In this document: positions 1 through 8,289 of the stretch, piece after piece | Numbering within the stretch: the stretch's first letter is position 1 | Layout: every line of letters begins with the position of its first letter | Source of the DNA: Clostridia bacterium | GTDB taxonomy: Bacteria; Bacillota; Clostridia; Lachnospirales; Anaerotignaceae | Length of the DNA stretch: 64,000 nt | Assembly: GCA_009929735.1 (NCBI GenBank) | Contig: RZZU01000005.1 | Span: 41,780-105,779, forward strand | Direction of reading: 5' to 3' | Translations under genes and position numbers: made by a program | The notes under the pieces: generated by a model | Database searches by the model: none | Told to the model about the DNA's origin: nothing | The model's input: only the letters and a program-made list of their open reading frames with translations

Positions 1-735
1 CTGATGAGGAACAATGTATTTTATATCATCCAAAGTTAGCCCCTGTCTTTCCAAAAGGGCATTGCAATCATTACAAATTGCATTTACGGCAAATTTAAAG
101 GTTTCCTGACCTGCCATATGAATAAAAGGCTTTTTCTGAGTTCCTTTGTAAAAAGGGGATTTACCAATTGGCTGAGGAATATCCATCACGTCCGAACCAC
201 CTTTTACATCAAAGACGGCATCAATATAAGAATCCCCTTCACCAAGCACCACCGCTCCAGCGCCATCGGCAAAAATAACACAGGTTCCTCTATCTTCCCA
301 ATCAACAATACGGCTTAAGCGCTCCGCTCCAATCACCAAAACCTTTTTTGCTTTTCCTCTTGCAAAAAAGCCTGCCGCTGTTTCCAACATAAAAACAAAG
401 GCAGAACACGCCGCACTTATATCCATTGTCATACAGGAAACTCCCAAAAGGCTTTGAATCATGCAGGAAACTGAAGGAGAAATTGACTCACCACTTACAC
501 TGGCAGCCAAAATCAAATCAATTTCTTCTTTCTTTACACCACTATTTTCCAAAGCCGCCAGTGCTGCCTTGCATCCCATATCCGCCGCTGTTTCATCCTC
601 GCTGATATGTCTTTGCTTTACGCCCACTCTTTGCATAATCCATTCATCATTTGTATCAACAAATTTTGAAATATCTTCATTGGTCACAATTTTAGGGGGT
701 ACGTACATCCCCGTTCCAAGCACATTAAAACTCAT
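1..735 (-). CDS. fabH: 3-oxoacyl-ACP synthase III (partial, 3' end outside window)
   Basis: The reading frame is open from the ATG at 735 to the window edge, giving 245 codons. FabH condenses acetyl-CoA with malonyl-ACP to start fatty-acid synthesis in the cytosol. The thiolase-fold N-terminus is clear, and the nucleophile lies in DISAACSAF (Cys about residue 110). The last residues visible are VPHQ, the start of the catalytic His motif, so roughly the last quarter of the protein is missing. A strong GGAGG site lies 7-8 bases before the start. KAS III paralogues in other pathways cannot be excluded because the neighbouring fab genes are not visible. Confidence 0.9.
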   Translation of the reverse strand, partial: MSFNVLGTGMYVPPKIVTNEDISKFVDTNDEWIMQRVGVKQRHISEDETAADMGCKAALAALENSGVKKEEIDLILAASVSGESISPSVSCMIQSLLGVSCMTMDISAACSAFVFMLETAAGFFARGKAKKVLVIGAERLSRIVDWEDRGTCVIFADGAGAVVLGEGDSYIDAVFDVKGGSDVMDIPQPIGKSPFYKGTQKKPFIHMAGQETFKFAVNAICNDCNALLERQGLTLDDIKYIVPHQ

Positions 736-935
736 ATTTTAATCCTCCGAACTGCATTCTTTAGTGTTATGCAAACTTAGTGCCAAAAAAATTAAAAAAG
801 GTTACAAAAAAAAATAAAATAATTTCGACCTTTCTTTTCAAAAAATGAAAAGACAAGCTTTAAAGCCTATCTTTCCAAGTTTTTTTCTTTTTATTAAAGA
901 TTTCTAATTTTGAAAAATTCTTCTCTATAATTCTT

Positions 936-1244
936 TTATTTTCGTTTAATCCGTAAAATAAGCATGATCAATGCACAGATAGAAGCACTCACATAGGATA
1001 ACGCCGCAACCAGCATCCATAGACGGCGAACTCTCATATGCTTTGCCAATTCTCCATAATTTCCAGTGGCAGTAAAATTATAATTCAACGTGGGGGGAGC
1101 TGAAAGTCTATACAGCTTATAATAATTCCGACAGCTTTTGCATTCTTTTAAATGCGCCTTGACCTCCGCCACACTCGCTTCGCTTGCCACACCATCATGA
1201 TACAGCGCCACAAGATCCTTTACAATATCACAATTCAAACTCAT
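936..1244 (-). CDS. Putative zinc-finger anti-sigma factor, membrane anchored
   Basis: A 102-residue protein with an N-terminal HxxxCxxC element (HLKECKSC, residues about 31-38) typical of zf-HC2 anti-sigma domains. One hydrophobic segment lies near residues 75-97 and is followed by a basic tail. It overlaps the 3' end of the upstream ECF sigma gene by 17 bases, the usual translationally coupled arrangement. By family knowledge it would hold that sigma factor at the membrane until a signal releases it. The signal cannot be read from the sequence. Confidence 0.8.
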   Translation of the reverse strand: MSLNCDIVKDLVALYHDGVASEASVAEVKAHLKECKSCRNYYKLYRLSAPPTLNYNFTATGNYGELAKHMRVRRLWMLVAALSYVSASICALIMLILRIKRK

Positions 1245-1734
1245 GCTTTAACACCTCCATCAGCATTTTCTTTGCCCTAAAATAAATAACCTTTGCAGAA
1301 TTTTCGCTGATTTTTAAAGATAAGGCAATCTGAGAAAATGATAGCTCTGCATAAATTCTCAACAAAATGACATCCCGATATTTTTTCGGAATCCCTTCAA
1401 TAATTGCTCTTACTGCTTTTTCAACATCTTTTCTTCTCATATGCTCTTCCGGATCAATACATCCCGAATAATAGGTGTTAACAACCAATTCCAAGTTTGC
1501 CGAATACAAATCTAATTTATTTTTCTTTAGATATTTAAAATACACATGCTTTCCAATGGAAGCAAGCCAAGTAAACAGCTCGCACTCCCCACGAAATCTA
1601 TGAAAGGCTGTATAGGCTTGTAAAAAGGTTTCCTGTGTCAAATCCTCTGCCAAATCCCCGTCGGCACAAAGCCGATATAAAAAACAATATACCTTGTCAT
1701 AAAATTCTGCATAAAGGGCTTCGAAGGACTTCAA
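1228..1734 (-). CDS. ECF-type RNA polymerase sigma factor
   Basis: A 168-residue sigma-70 family protein with only regions 2 and 4. Region 2 carries DLTQETFLQAY and region 4 is a C-terminal helix-turn-helix around ELSFSQIALSLKISENSAKVI. A longer frame begins at ATG 1752, but an AGAAGGTGAT ribosome site sits inside it. That site points to the TTG at 1734, giving a start MKSFEALYAEFYDKV that matches the family. The gene is coupled to the downstream anti-sigma gene. Its regulon is unknown, and autoregulation is likely for this class. Confidence 0.88.
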   Translation of the reverse strand: MKSFEALYAEFYDKVYCFLYRLCADGDLAEDLTQETFLQAYTAFHRFRGECELFTWLASIGKHVYFKYLKKNKLDLYSANLELVVNTYYSGCIDPEEHMRRKDVEKAVRAIIEGIPKKYRDVILLRIYAELSFSQIALSLKISENSAKVIYFRAKKMLMEVLKHEFEL

Positions 1735-1879
1735 TCCATCACCTTCTCTCATTTTGAATCATATTCTCACTATGATACCATAGCGGCATTGAAAAATCTA
1801 TACCTTATGGTGCAAGAAGGAAGCATCTGCGCTTCTTTTTCCCGATCAGCGGCTTGCTTTTTATGACATTCTTTCCATT

Positions 1880-2542
1880 TTACCCGATAATCGTCCTCTC
1901 AAAATCCTGACCGTCCGCAAACTCTTTCAGCAGCTTTTCGGCTTCTTCCAGAAGCTCTATAAGCTCTTTTGCGCCGTCGAAAACGTAAAACACCATAAGA
2001 ATTTCTTTTGAGCTTTCCGTAATCATCGCCCTGGTATTATCGCTGGTTGGATTGCCAAACGCCCCTAATTCATCAAATAAGGCGGGCAAACATTCGATAT
2101 TCACAATATCCTTGCCAATGCCCTGATATGCAGTACCTTCAGCGGCACGTGCCCATAAAATATCACCCTGAAGCTGCCCCAAATCGTATGTCCCCATAGA
2201 ATAGCCTGACTTTATGGAAAGATAGTTATTAATATCCACCACGTTATTAATATAATACAACCCTCGTTCCTTGGAAATTCTCCGGCACATTGCCTCAGCC
2301 GAACAGCGGTAGCGGTTTGCATCCTTCCCCAACGCTTTGTATGCCTTTCTGGTCGCCTGAATTTTTTCTCGTTTATTTGCTTGAGAAAGCTCAACCTCTG
2401 CCAGCTCGGCAATTTTTCTGTTTAATATTTCTAAAAAAGCGTCAGCATCTTCTTTAACGGCAACTTTGCACTGCAATATACCCAAAACCGCCTCTGGACA
2501 GCAATTTTTTATACTGCGATCTATCATTATTTTTCTCATCAT
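1880..2542 (-). CDS. B3/B4 (phenylalanyl-tRNA synthetase beta-like) domain protein
   Basis: A 220-residue stand-alone protein resembling the B3/B4 domain of PheT, the editing domain that binds mischarged tRNA or amino acid. Family-like segments include NNVVDINNYLSIKSGYSMGTYDL and GNPTSDNTRAMIT. The rest of PheT is absent. Such free-standing proteins may act as aminoacyl-tRNA or amino-acid editors, which is inference. The start follows AAAGGAG by 5 bases. It is divergent from a LysR regulator across a 160-bp gap, the classical layout for a regulator and its target. Confidence 0.75.
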   Translation of the reverse strand: MMRKIMIDRSIKNCCPEAVLGILQCKVAVKEDADAFLEILNRKIAELAEVELSQANKREKIQATRKAYKALGKDANRYRCSAEAMCRRISKERGLYYINNVVDINNYLSIKSGYSMGTYDLGQLQGDILWARAAEGTAYQGIGKDIVNIECLPALFDELGAFGNPTSDNTRAMITESSKEILMVFYVFDGAKELIELLEEAEKLLKEFADGQDFERTIIG

Positions 2543-2701
2543 CGTTTCTCCTTTACAAAACTTTTCTTATATAACAGATTACGACAAAAAAAATTCTTGT
2601 CAAGGGAAAAACCGCTTGTTTTCTGCAAATTTCATTATCCCTCTATTCCCACACAAGCAAACTTTGTGCTATGATAGAAAGAAAAAGGAGTGTACCTTCT
2701 C

Positions 2702-3619
2702 ATGACCCTTATGCAGTTGGAATATATCATGGAAATTTATCATTGTGGTTCTATGAATAAAGCGGCGCAAAATTTGTTTGTTTCCCAATCTGCAATTTCC
2801 TCCGCCATAAAAGAATTGGAAGAAGAATTGGGCATAGCGATATTTGTCCGCAGCAACCGAGGAATTTCTTTGACGGAAGAAGGCCAAGAATTCATCTCGA
2901 AAATCCATCCCCTTTTGCAGCAGGTAAACGAAGTTGAGCAATTTTACTCCGTTAAAAATGAACAGAATAATCCAAGTCTATATATTTCAACCCAGCGTTA
3001 TCCCTTCTGCGCCAAAGCATTTGTTGAATTTCTAAAAAAACAGAACGACCCAAGCTTTCGCTATGGTTTTAAAGAATGCCCTATGGGTAAGGTGATTGAA
3101 GAAGTACATAATGGAAAAAGTGATTTGGGAATCATTTTTCTTTCGGATATTACAGAGGTATTTTTAAGTAGACTGTTTCACTCAAAAAATCTTATTTTCC
3201 ATGAAATGAAACGCTTACGTCCTCATGTTTTTATGAATTGTACGCATCCTTTGGCGCAAAAGAAAGAAATTTCTTTGAATGAGCTGAAAAATTATGCTTT
3301 TGTCATTTTTTCGAAAAAAGAGGAGAGTTCCCTGAATTTTTCAGAAGAAGCAATGCTAAACCAAGCAATTGATTACAGCCAAATAATTTATGTTAACGAC
3401 AGGGCAACCGCCTATAATATCATGGCCCATACTTCGGCAATTTCCACCGGCAGCGGCGTTTTGCCCGAAGGCTATTGTGACCCACGTATTTTGGCTATTC
3501 CTATCGCCTCCCCCGTCTGCGATATGCGCATCGGGTGGATTTCAAGAAAAGAAGAATTGCTTTCTCAAAAAGCGGTGGAGTTCGTGGAAATTTTAGAGGA
3601 ACAAATAAAAAAATACTGA
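2702..3619 (+). CDS. LysR family transcriptional regulator
   Basis: A 305-residue protein with an N-terminal winged helix-turn-helix (MQLEYIMEIYHCGSMNKAAQ, then SQSAISSAIKELEEELG) and a C-terminal substrate-binding domain of normal length. The ATG at 2702 lies 11 bases after AAGGAG; an upstream GTG at 2690 falls inside that site and is rejected. It is divergent from the B3/B4-domain gene and probably controls it. The effector is unknown. The repeat element at 3626 begins seven bases after the stop codon, between the gene and its terminator. Confidence 0.92.
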   Translation: MTLMQLEYIMEIYHCGSMNKAAQNLFVSQSAISSAIKELEEELGIAIFVRSNRGISLTEEGQEFISKIHPLLQQVNEVEQFYSVKNEQNNPSLYISTQRYPFCAKAFVEFLKKQNDPSFRYGFKECPMGKVIEEVHNGKSDLGIIFLSDITEVFLSRLFHSKNLIFHEMKRLRPHVFMNCTHPLAQKKEISLNELKNYAFVIFSKKEESSLNFSEEAMLNQAIDYSQIIYVNDRATAYNIMAHTSAISTGSGVLPEGYCDPRILAIPIASPVCDMRIGWISRKEELLSQKAVEFVEILEEQIKKY

Positions 3620-3625
3620 GCTCAC

Positions 3626-3846
3626 GTAGACAAACCTTGAGCGTCGCCCAAACCCGCTTGCTTTTTGTAAAAAGCAAGACCAAAAACTTATGTATAAACC
3701 GTATGTTCATGAGGTTTATAATGGGTCAAGGATGCAATGGTAAAGAAGTGCCATCTGTCCGTAGGACAGCTTTGCGGAGCAAAGTGCTGGGCGAAACCCT
3801 TGTGGGCGTTTGAGGGCAAAGTCCTCAAGGGTTTGACCTTGTCAAC
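3626..3846 (+). repeat. Mosaic hairpin-rich intergenic repeat, copy A
   Basis: A 221-bp non-coding element starting GTAGACAAACCTTGAGC and ending TTGACCTTGTCAAC, so its ends form an imperfect terminal inverted repeat. Modules shared with the copy at 48950-49156 (other strand): the CTTGCTTTTTG hairpin with ACCAAAAACTT, an AAACCG...GGTTT hairpin, GGGTCAAGG, CTTGTGGG, and a TTGAGGGC-aaa-GTCCTCAA hairpin. It also carries CTGTCC-gta-GGACAG and CTTTGC-gga-GCAAAG hairpins. The repeat was found by comparing the three copies by eye. Its mechanism is unknown, and it may be a MITE-like element. Confidence 0.8.
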
Positions 3847-3854
3847 ACATTCAG

Positions 3855-3882
3855 AAAACCGCCGTTTAAAAACGGCGGTTTT
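3855..3882 (+). terminator. Intrinsic terminator after the LysR gene
   Basis: A 13-base perfect inverted repeat, AAAACCGCCGTTT and its complement, with a two-base loop, ending in TTTT. It sits directly after repeat copy A, which therefore lies between the LysR stop codon and this terminator. Confidence 0.75.
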
Positions 3883-4002
3883 CTAGGCGAGAGCAGTAAG
3901 AAAAGCTTTCCTTGTTTGTAAAATTACAGCTTCGTCCGTATAGAACTACGCACTGCACAAAATATTGAGCAAACTTCCCAATCTTAATGCAAATATATAA
4001 AC

Positions 4003-5196
4003 TTAAATTTTGTCAAAACCCATCTTTAAGTCATCAATAATATCTTCAACGTTTTCCAAGCCAACTGACAGACGAATTAATCCTGCGGAAATACCTGCAC
4101 CTTTTAACTCCTCTTCGGAATACGTGGAATGTGTCATAGATGCAGGATGCTCAATCAAGGTTTCCGCATCGCCTAAGGAAACAGCGATCGTTGCCATTGA
4201 CAGGCTATTTACAAATTTCATACCTACTTCCTTGCCGCCCTTAACCTCAAAAGAAATCATAGCTCCAAAATCAACCATTTGCTTTTTCGCAATTTCATGT
4301 CCAGGATGAGATTCCAATCCGGGGTAGTAAACCTTTTCCACCTTGTCATGGCTTTCCAAAAATTCCGCAACAAGTTTCGCATTCGCACAATGTCTTTGCA
4401 TACGAATTTCCAAAGTCTTTAAACCACGTAAAATTAAGAAGGATTCAAAAGGCCCAATGACTGCGCCAGTCATATCCTTAAGGCCAAAAAATCTTACCTG
4501 CTGCATAAAATCCGCTTTGCCAATTACAAACCCAGCAATGACATCCCCATGACCATTCAGGTATTTTGTTGCAGAATGAACAACAACATCAGCGCCTAAT
4601 TCCAACGGTCTTTGCAGATAGGGGGATGCAAACGTATTGTCGCAGACAACTTTAATTGCAGGATCATAGCTATGTACAATTTTTGAAATCTCAGAAATAT
4701 CCGCAATCTTTAAGTTCGGGTTCGCAGGTGTTTCCAAATAAACACAAACGGTGTTTTCTTTTAAGTTTGCTTTTACTGCCTCCAAGTCCGAGGTGTCAAT
4801 AAAAGTAACCTCAACGCCATAGCGTGTCATTCCATGCTGCAATAACGCAAAAGTGCATCCGTATAAGGTTTCATCAGCCAAAATATGCTTGCCGGCTCCT
4901 GCGATACTCCATAAACAAGAGGCGATTGCGCCTATACCACTGGATGTAGCAACACAACCCTCGCCACTTTCCAAAACCGCAACCTTGCTTTCCAAAACAG
5001 ATGTGGTGGGATTGCCTAAGCGAGTATAAATAAATCCTTCCTCTTCTCCCGCAAAACGGCGTCCGCCTTGTTCACAGTCTTCGAAAAAAAACGTGGATGT
5101 TTGATAGATTGGCATTGTTAGGGAACCATATTGCTTATCCCTGATATTTCCTGCGTGAATTGCCTTTGTTCCAAAACCGCCGTTTGCGTGTGTCAC
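4003..5196 (-). CDS. megL: Methionine gamma-lyase (PLP-dependent)
   Basis: A 397-residue Cys/Met-metabolism PLP enzyme. The cofactor lysine is in HSATKYLNGHGD. LYGCTFA carries the Tyr and Cys pair typical of methionine gamma-lyase rather than cystathionine lyases. The expected reaction is methionine to methanethiol, ammonia and 2-oxobutyrate, in the cytosol. A GTG at 5205 overlaps the AAAGGGAG ribosome site, so the GTG at 5196, eight bases downstream, is chosen. It stands alone with its own promoter region, divergent from an unknown gene. Cystathionine gamma-lyase or O-acetylhomoserine sulfhydrylase remain weaker alternatives. Confidence 0.88.
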   Translation of the reverse strand: MTHANGGFGTKAIHAGNIRDKQYGSLTMPIYQTSTFFFEDCEQGGRRFAGEEEGFIYTRLGNPTTSVLESKVAVLESGEGCVATSSGIGAIASCLWSIAGAGKHILADETLYGCTFALLQHGMTRYGVEVTFIDTSDLEAVKANLKENTVCVYLETPANPNLKIADISEISKIVHSYDPAIKVVCDNTFASPYLQRPLELGADVVVHSATKYLNGHGDVIAGFVIGKADFMQQVRFFGLKDMTGAVIGPFESFLILRGLKTLEIRMQRHCANAKLVAEFLESHDKVEKVYYPGLESHPGHEIAKKQMVDFGAMISFEVKGGKEVGMKFVNSLSMATIAVSLGDAETLIEHPASMTHSTYSEEELKGAGISAGLIRLSVGLENVEDIIDDLKMGFDKI

Positions 5197-5343
5197 ATAA
5201 AACACTCCCTTTTCATAAAGATGATGTATTTTCCATTTATTGTCACACTAAGTATACCACACAAAAAGCATCACTCGTTATTAGCGCTTTTTTATACTTG
5301 GTTATCTAAAAAACCGATAACTGCGTCCAATCACCCAATCCCC

Positions 5344-5372
5344 TTGAAATTGAATGAAAAAAAAGGTATCAT
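5344..5372 (+). promoter_or_regulatory. Sigma-A type promoter for the 5406 gene
   Basis: TTGAAA, a 17-base spacer and TATCAT, followed by an AAAGGAGAG ribosome site before the ATG at 5406. Confidence 0.55.
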
Positions 5373-5405
5373 AGTCCATGATGAAAAGAAAAGGAGAGAA
5401 TAAAA

Positions 5406-5819
5406 ATGGAACAAAAAACTTTGCTTGTATCAAGCGTTGAGTATTACAGCTACTTGAAAAATATTCCTGCAAATAAAGTGTTTCTTTCATTTCGGCAGGC
5501 TTCCATTCTAACCATGCTACTGGAAAGCAACGCAAGCTTCCCCGAAATGGATTTGGACTTTTATGCTGGTATGATTGACGGAGTAATCTCCATGGAAAGT
5601 GATGCCGAGGAAAACGATTATGCACATTATAAAGAACGAATTTCCTTGGTTTCAGAAGTTGTTAAGATGCTTGCGCAAAAACATCAGTTAGACGCCATCG
5701 AAGCCTGCGGTATTTACTATGAATCTCACACGGCAGAAACCGTTTCAGAGGATAAAACAGGGTACTATCAAAAAATGGCAGCAGAAATTTACGCTTTGGT
5801 TGAGGCTGAAAAAAAATGA
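5406..5819 (+). CDS. Hypothetical protein, 137 residues
   Basis: I do not recognise this family. It is a soluble, acidic, mainly helical protein without signal peptide, membrane segment, cysteine pairs or obvious catalytic motif. The reading frame is supported by a good promoter, an AAAGGAGAG ribosome site and a strong terminator just after the stop, so expression as a single-gene unit is likely. It is divergent from methionine gamma-lyase. Confidence 0.75.
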   Translation: MEQKTLLVSSVEYYSYLKNIPANKVFLSFRQASILTMLLESNASFPEMDLDFYAGMIDGVISMESDAEENDYAHYKERISLVSEVVKMLAQKHQLDAIEACGIYYESHTAETVSEDKTGYYQKMAAEIYALVEAEKK

Positions 5820-5827
5820 TACAAACA

Positions 5828-5873
5828 CCCCATTTGCTTCGTATTCCGCTTGCTGCAAATGGGGCATTTTTTT
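5828..5873 (+). terminator. Intrinsic terminator of the 5406 gene
   Basis: CCCCATTTGC pairs perfectly with GCAAATGGGG across a 17-base loop and is followed by CA and a run of T. Confidence 0.85.
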
Positions 5874-5887
5874 AGTAAGATGACTGC

Positions 5888-5930
5888 AAAAGCAAAGGCT
5901 CCAATCAAATTGACTGGAGCCTTTGCTTTT
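5888..5930 (-). terminator. Intrinsic terminator of hcp (bidirectional form)
   Basis: A 16-base perfect inverted repeat (AAAAGCAAAGGCTCCA and its complement) with an 11-base loop, with T runs on both strands. It lies 25 bases past the hcp stop codon. Confidence 0.85.
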
Positions 5931-5954
5931 CTATTTTAAAGAGGTCCGTTTAAA

Positions 5955-7586
5955 TTATTCGCCCATAAACAATTTGATGTCGTCATCAACTTGTCCAACT
6001 CCTGCGATACCAAACTTTTCAACCAGAACCTTCGCAACATTAGGAGATAAAAATCCAGGCAAGGTTGGACCAAGATGAATATTTTTTATTCCTAAAGAAA
6101 GTAAAGCAAGCAATACAATGACCGCTTTTTGCTCATACCAAGCAATATTATAAGCAATGGGGAGTTCATTCACATCCTTAAGCGCAAATATTTCTTTCAG
6201 CTTTAAAGCGATCACGGCAAGCGAATAGGAGTCGTTGCATTGTCCCGCATCAAGAACTCTTGGAATGCCGCCAATATCTCCGAGATCGAGTTTATTGTAG
6301 CGGTATTTTGCACATCCGGCAGTCAGAATTACCGTATCCTTTGGCAATTTTTTTGCAAATTCCGTGTAATACTCACGAGATTTCATTCTGCCATCGCAAC
6401 CTGCCATAACAAAGAATTTCTTAATTGCTCCTGATTTTACTGCATCAACCACTTTATCCGCAAGCGCAAATACCTGATTATGCGCAAAACCGCCAACAAT
6501 ACTGCCGCTTTCAATTTCTACGGGAGGCTTGCTCTGCTTTGCCATTTCAATGATTGCGGAAAAATCCTTTTTACCGTTTTCATCAGCTTCAATATGAGGA
6601 CATCCTGGAAATCCAGATGCACCCGAAGTAAAGATTCTTTTTCTTATTTCCTCACTTCTTGGAGGAACAATGCAGTTTGTTGTAAAGAGAATCGGCCCGT
6701 TAAAGGTTTCAAATTCTGTTACCTGCGCCCACCATGAACCACCATAGTTCCCTGCAAAGTTATCATATTTTTTAAACACAGGATAGTAATGCGCAGGAAG
6801 CATCTCACTATGTGTATATACATCCACACCCGTGCCTTTCGTCTGCTCCAATAATTGTTCTAAATCCGCAAGGTCATGTCCCGAAATTAAAATAGCGGGA
6901 TTACTGCGAACTCCAATATTTACACTGGTAATTTCGGGATTTCCATATTTTGAGGTATTGGCTTCATCTAACAGTGCCATCGCTTGCACACCAAACTCAC
7001 CCGTCTTAAGCGTTAAGGCCACAAGCTCGTCTGCTGACAAAGAATCATCAAGGGTAGCTACCAGCGCTTCATAGATAAATGTATAGATGTCAAAATTCTC
7101 CTTGCCGATATTAAGAGCGTGATCCGTATAAGCAGCCATACCTTTTAAACCGTAAATAATCATTTCTCGCAAAGAACGAACATCTTCATTTTCAGTGGAA
7201 AGCACACCTACCTTTGAAGCCTTTTCCAGCATAGAAGCTCTATCACTTACTTCAAATTCCGCTGCATCTCCAAGGCTCACGTTAGAAACCTGTTTTTTCA
7301 GCTCATTTCTAAAGCCTATCATTTTGTTGATCTGAATTTCGATGGCGCCGTCATCAAAATTGGCATTTGTAATGGTAATAAAAAGACTTTTTAAAACCTG
7401 ATGATTTACTTCATTGATGGATGTAACATCCAGTTTGCCTTTCACCACAATTTCAGCGATGCCTTTTGTTGTATAAACAAGCAAATCTTGCAGTTTTGCA
7501 ACTTCCTCATTTTTACCGCATACACCTCTTATCTCACACCCGGTGCCTTTTGCAGTTTCCTGACACTGAAAACAAAACATACTCAT
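5955..7586 (-). CDS. hcp: Hydroxylamine reductase / hybrid cluster protein (class III)
   Basis: A 543-residue hybrid cluster (prismane) protein. The N-terminal Cys motif [13 protein letters not shown] plus RGVCGK binds the cubane cluster. Downstream segments [20 protein letters not shown] and [21 protein letters not shown] supply the hybrid-cluster ligands. The short spacing of the first cysteines matches the class III form. It reduces hydroxylamine, or NO in current models, in nitrosative and oxidative stress defence. The start follows AAAGGAGG by 8 bases. A rubredoxin frame lies 15 bases upstream and probably forms its electron-donor partner gene, but that frame is broken. Confidence 0.95.
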   Translation of the reverse strand: MSMFCFQCQETAKGTGCEIRGVCGKNEEVAKLQDLLVYTTKGIAEIVVKGKLDVTSINEVNHQVLKSLFITITNANFDDGAIEIQINKMIGFRNELKKQVSNVSLGDAAEFEVSDRASMLEKASKVGVLSTENEDVRSLREMIIYGLKGMAAYTDHALNIGKENFDIYTFIYEALVATLDDSLSADELVALTLKTGEFGVQAMALLDEANTSKYGNPEITSVNIGVRSNPAILISGHDLADLEQLLEQTKGTGVDVYTHSEMLPAHYYPVFKKYDNFAGNYGGSWWAQVTEFETFNGPILFTTNCIVPPRSEEIRKRIFTSGASGFPGCPHIEADENGKKDFSAIIEMAKQSKPPVEIESGSIVGGFAHNQVFALADKVVDAVKSGAIKKFFVMAGCDGRMKSREYYTEFAKKLPKDTVILTAGCAKYRYNKLDLGDIGGIPRVLDAGQCNDSYSLAVIALKLKEIFALKDVNELPIAYNIAWYEQKAVIVLLALLSLGIKNIHLGPTLPGFLSPNVAKVLVEKFGIAGVGQVDDDIKLFMGE

Positions 7587-7601
7587 AAACGTACCTCCTT
7601 T

Positions 7602-7769
7602 TTATCCTTCTTTAACCGCTTCAAAATCTTCTTTGCCGACAAAACAAATTGGGCAAACCTAATCAGACGGAATATTTTCAAAAGACGTTCCCGGTGCAAT
7701 TCCGCTGTCTGGATCTCCTACTTGCGGATCATAAATATATCCGCATGGAATACAAACATATTTTAACAT
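7602..7769 (-). pseudogene. Rubredoxin with an in-frame amber codon
   Basis: A 55-codon rubredoxin frame starts at ATG 7769 after AAAGGGGG. Both iron-binding pairs are present: CIPC near residues 6-9, and CPIC at residues 39-42. Codon 37 (7659-7661) is TAG, exactly where rubredoxins carry the conserved Trp before VCP, so a single TGG to TAG change explains it. Everything after the stop is still in frame and conserved through VGKEDFEAVKEG. Rubredoxin shuttles one electron, here presumably to Hcp. The options are a recent nonsense mutation, a sequencing error or amber readthrough. Confidence 0.85.
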
Positions 7770-7790
7770 TTTATGCCCCCTTTCTACATT

Positions 7791-7834
7791 ATATAAAGCA
7801 AACTCTTTCTTCATATAAAGCAAACTCTTTCTTC
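7791..7834 (-). repeat. Perfect 22-bp tandem duplication upstream of rubredoxin-hcp
   Basis: Two identical, adjacent 22-bp units (7791-7812 and 7813-7834) lie 22 bases before the rubredoxin start. The proximal unit overlaps a TATAAT-like sequence on the minus strand. This may be a duplicated regulator site or simple slippage. Confidence 0.8.
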
Positions 7835-8156
7835 CAATGCATACCTCCGCTAATCTATAGCTTTTGAATGACTATAGAAATCTTTTTCAAACATTACTGC
7901 GTTAGAAAAGTAATTTATTGTTAAATTATAAAGAATCTAGCGAAAGCTGTATGTTGTTTTTACAACACTTTCATTTTTATTTTGGTTTTATATCTGCTTT
8001 TAAAAACAAACCCATAAGAAATACAGCTCATTCTGAAAATAAAGTATGCTTCTTTCTCCGATTTATAGGCTATGCTTAACATGAAAGCTTTCTCATGTAT
8101 TCATAACACCGCCCATTCTACAGTCCTTCTGTACCCAAGCTATTTAAAACTTACAC
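7835..8156. other. AT-rich intergenic stretch
   Basis: The divergent control region between the rubredoxin-hcp unit and the diguanylate cyclase gene. I see no convincing gene or RNA here beyond short AT-rich runs. Confidence 0.5.
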
Positions 8157-8186
8157 TTGATTTTTTAAGAAAACCGGATATATAAT
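8157..8186 (+). promoter_or_regulatory. Sigma-A type promoter of the diguanylate cyclase gene
   Basis: TTGATT, an 18-base spacer and TATAAT. Transcription would begin near 8193, leaving about 97 bases of leader that contain the hairpin at 8213-8268. Confidence 0.6.
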
Positions 8187-8212
8187 AAAATTTATCACTT
8201 AAAACACAAAAA

Positions 8213-8268
8213 TCGCAATGATCTCTGGGCAAATGAAAACAAATGAAACCCTTCAGTGATTATTGCGA
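8213..8268 (+). promoter_or_regulatory. Long imperfect hairpin in the diguanylate cyclase leader
   Basis: TCGCAATGATC at 8213 pairs with GATTATTGCGA ending at 8268, and an inner GGG/CCC closes a roughly 20-base A-rich loop. It lies just before the ribosome site (AAGGGGATAG) and the ATG at 8290. It does not match the c-di-GMP-I or -II riboswitch consensus as I remember them. Confidence 0.5.
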
Positions 8269-8289
8269 GAAAAGTAAGGGGATAGCACC

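Noticed and set aside
7791..7834. CRISPR-like repeat
   Set aside because: Only two adjacent units with no spacer between them.
8213..8268. c-di-GMP riboswitch
   Set aside because: The conserved bases of the type I and type II aptamers, as I remember them, are not present.
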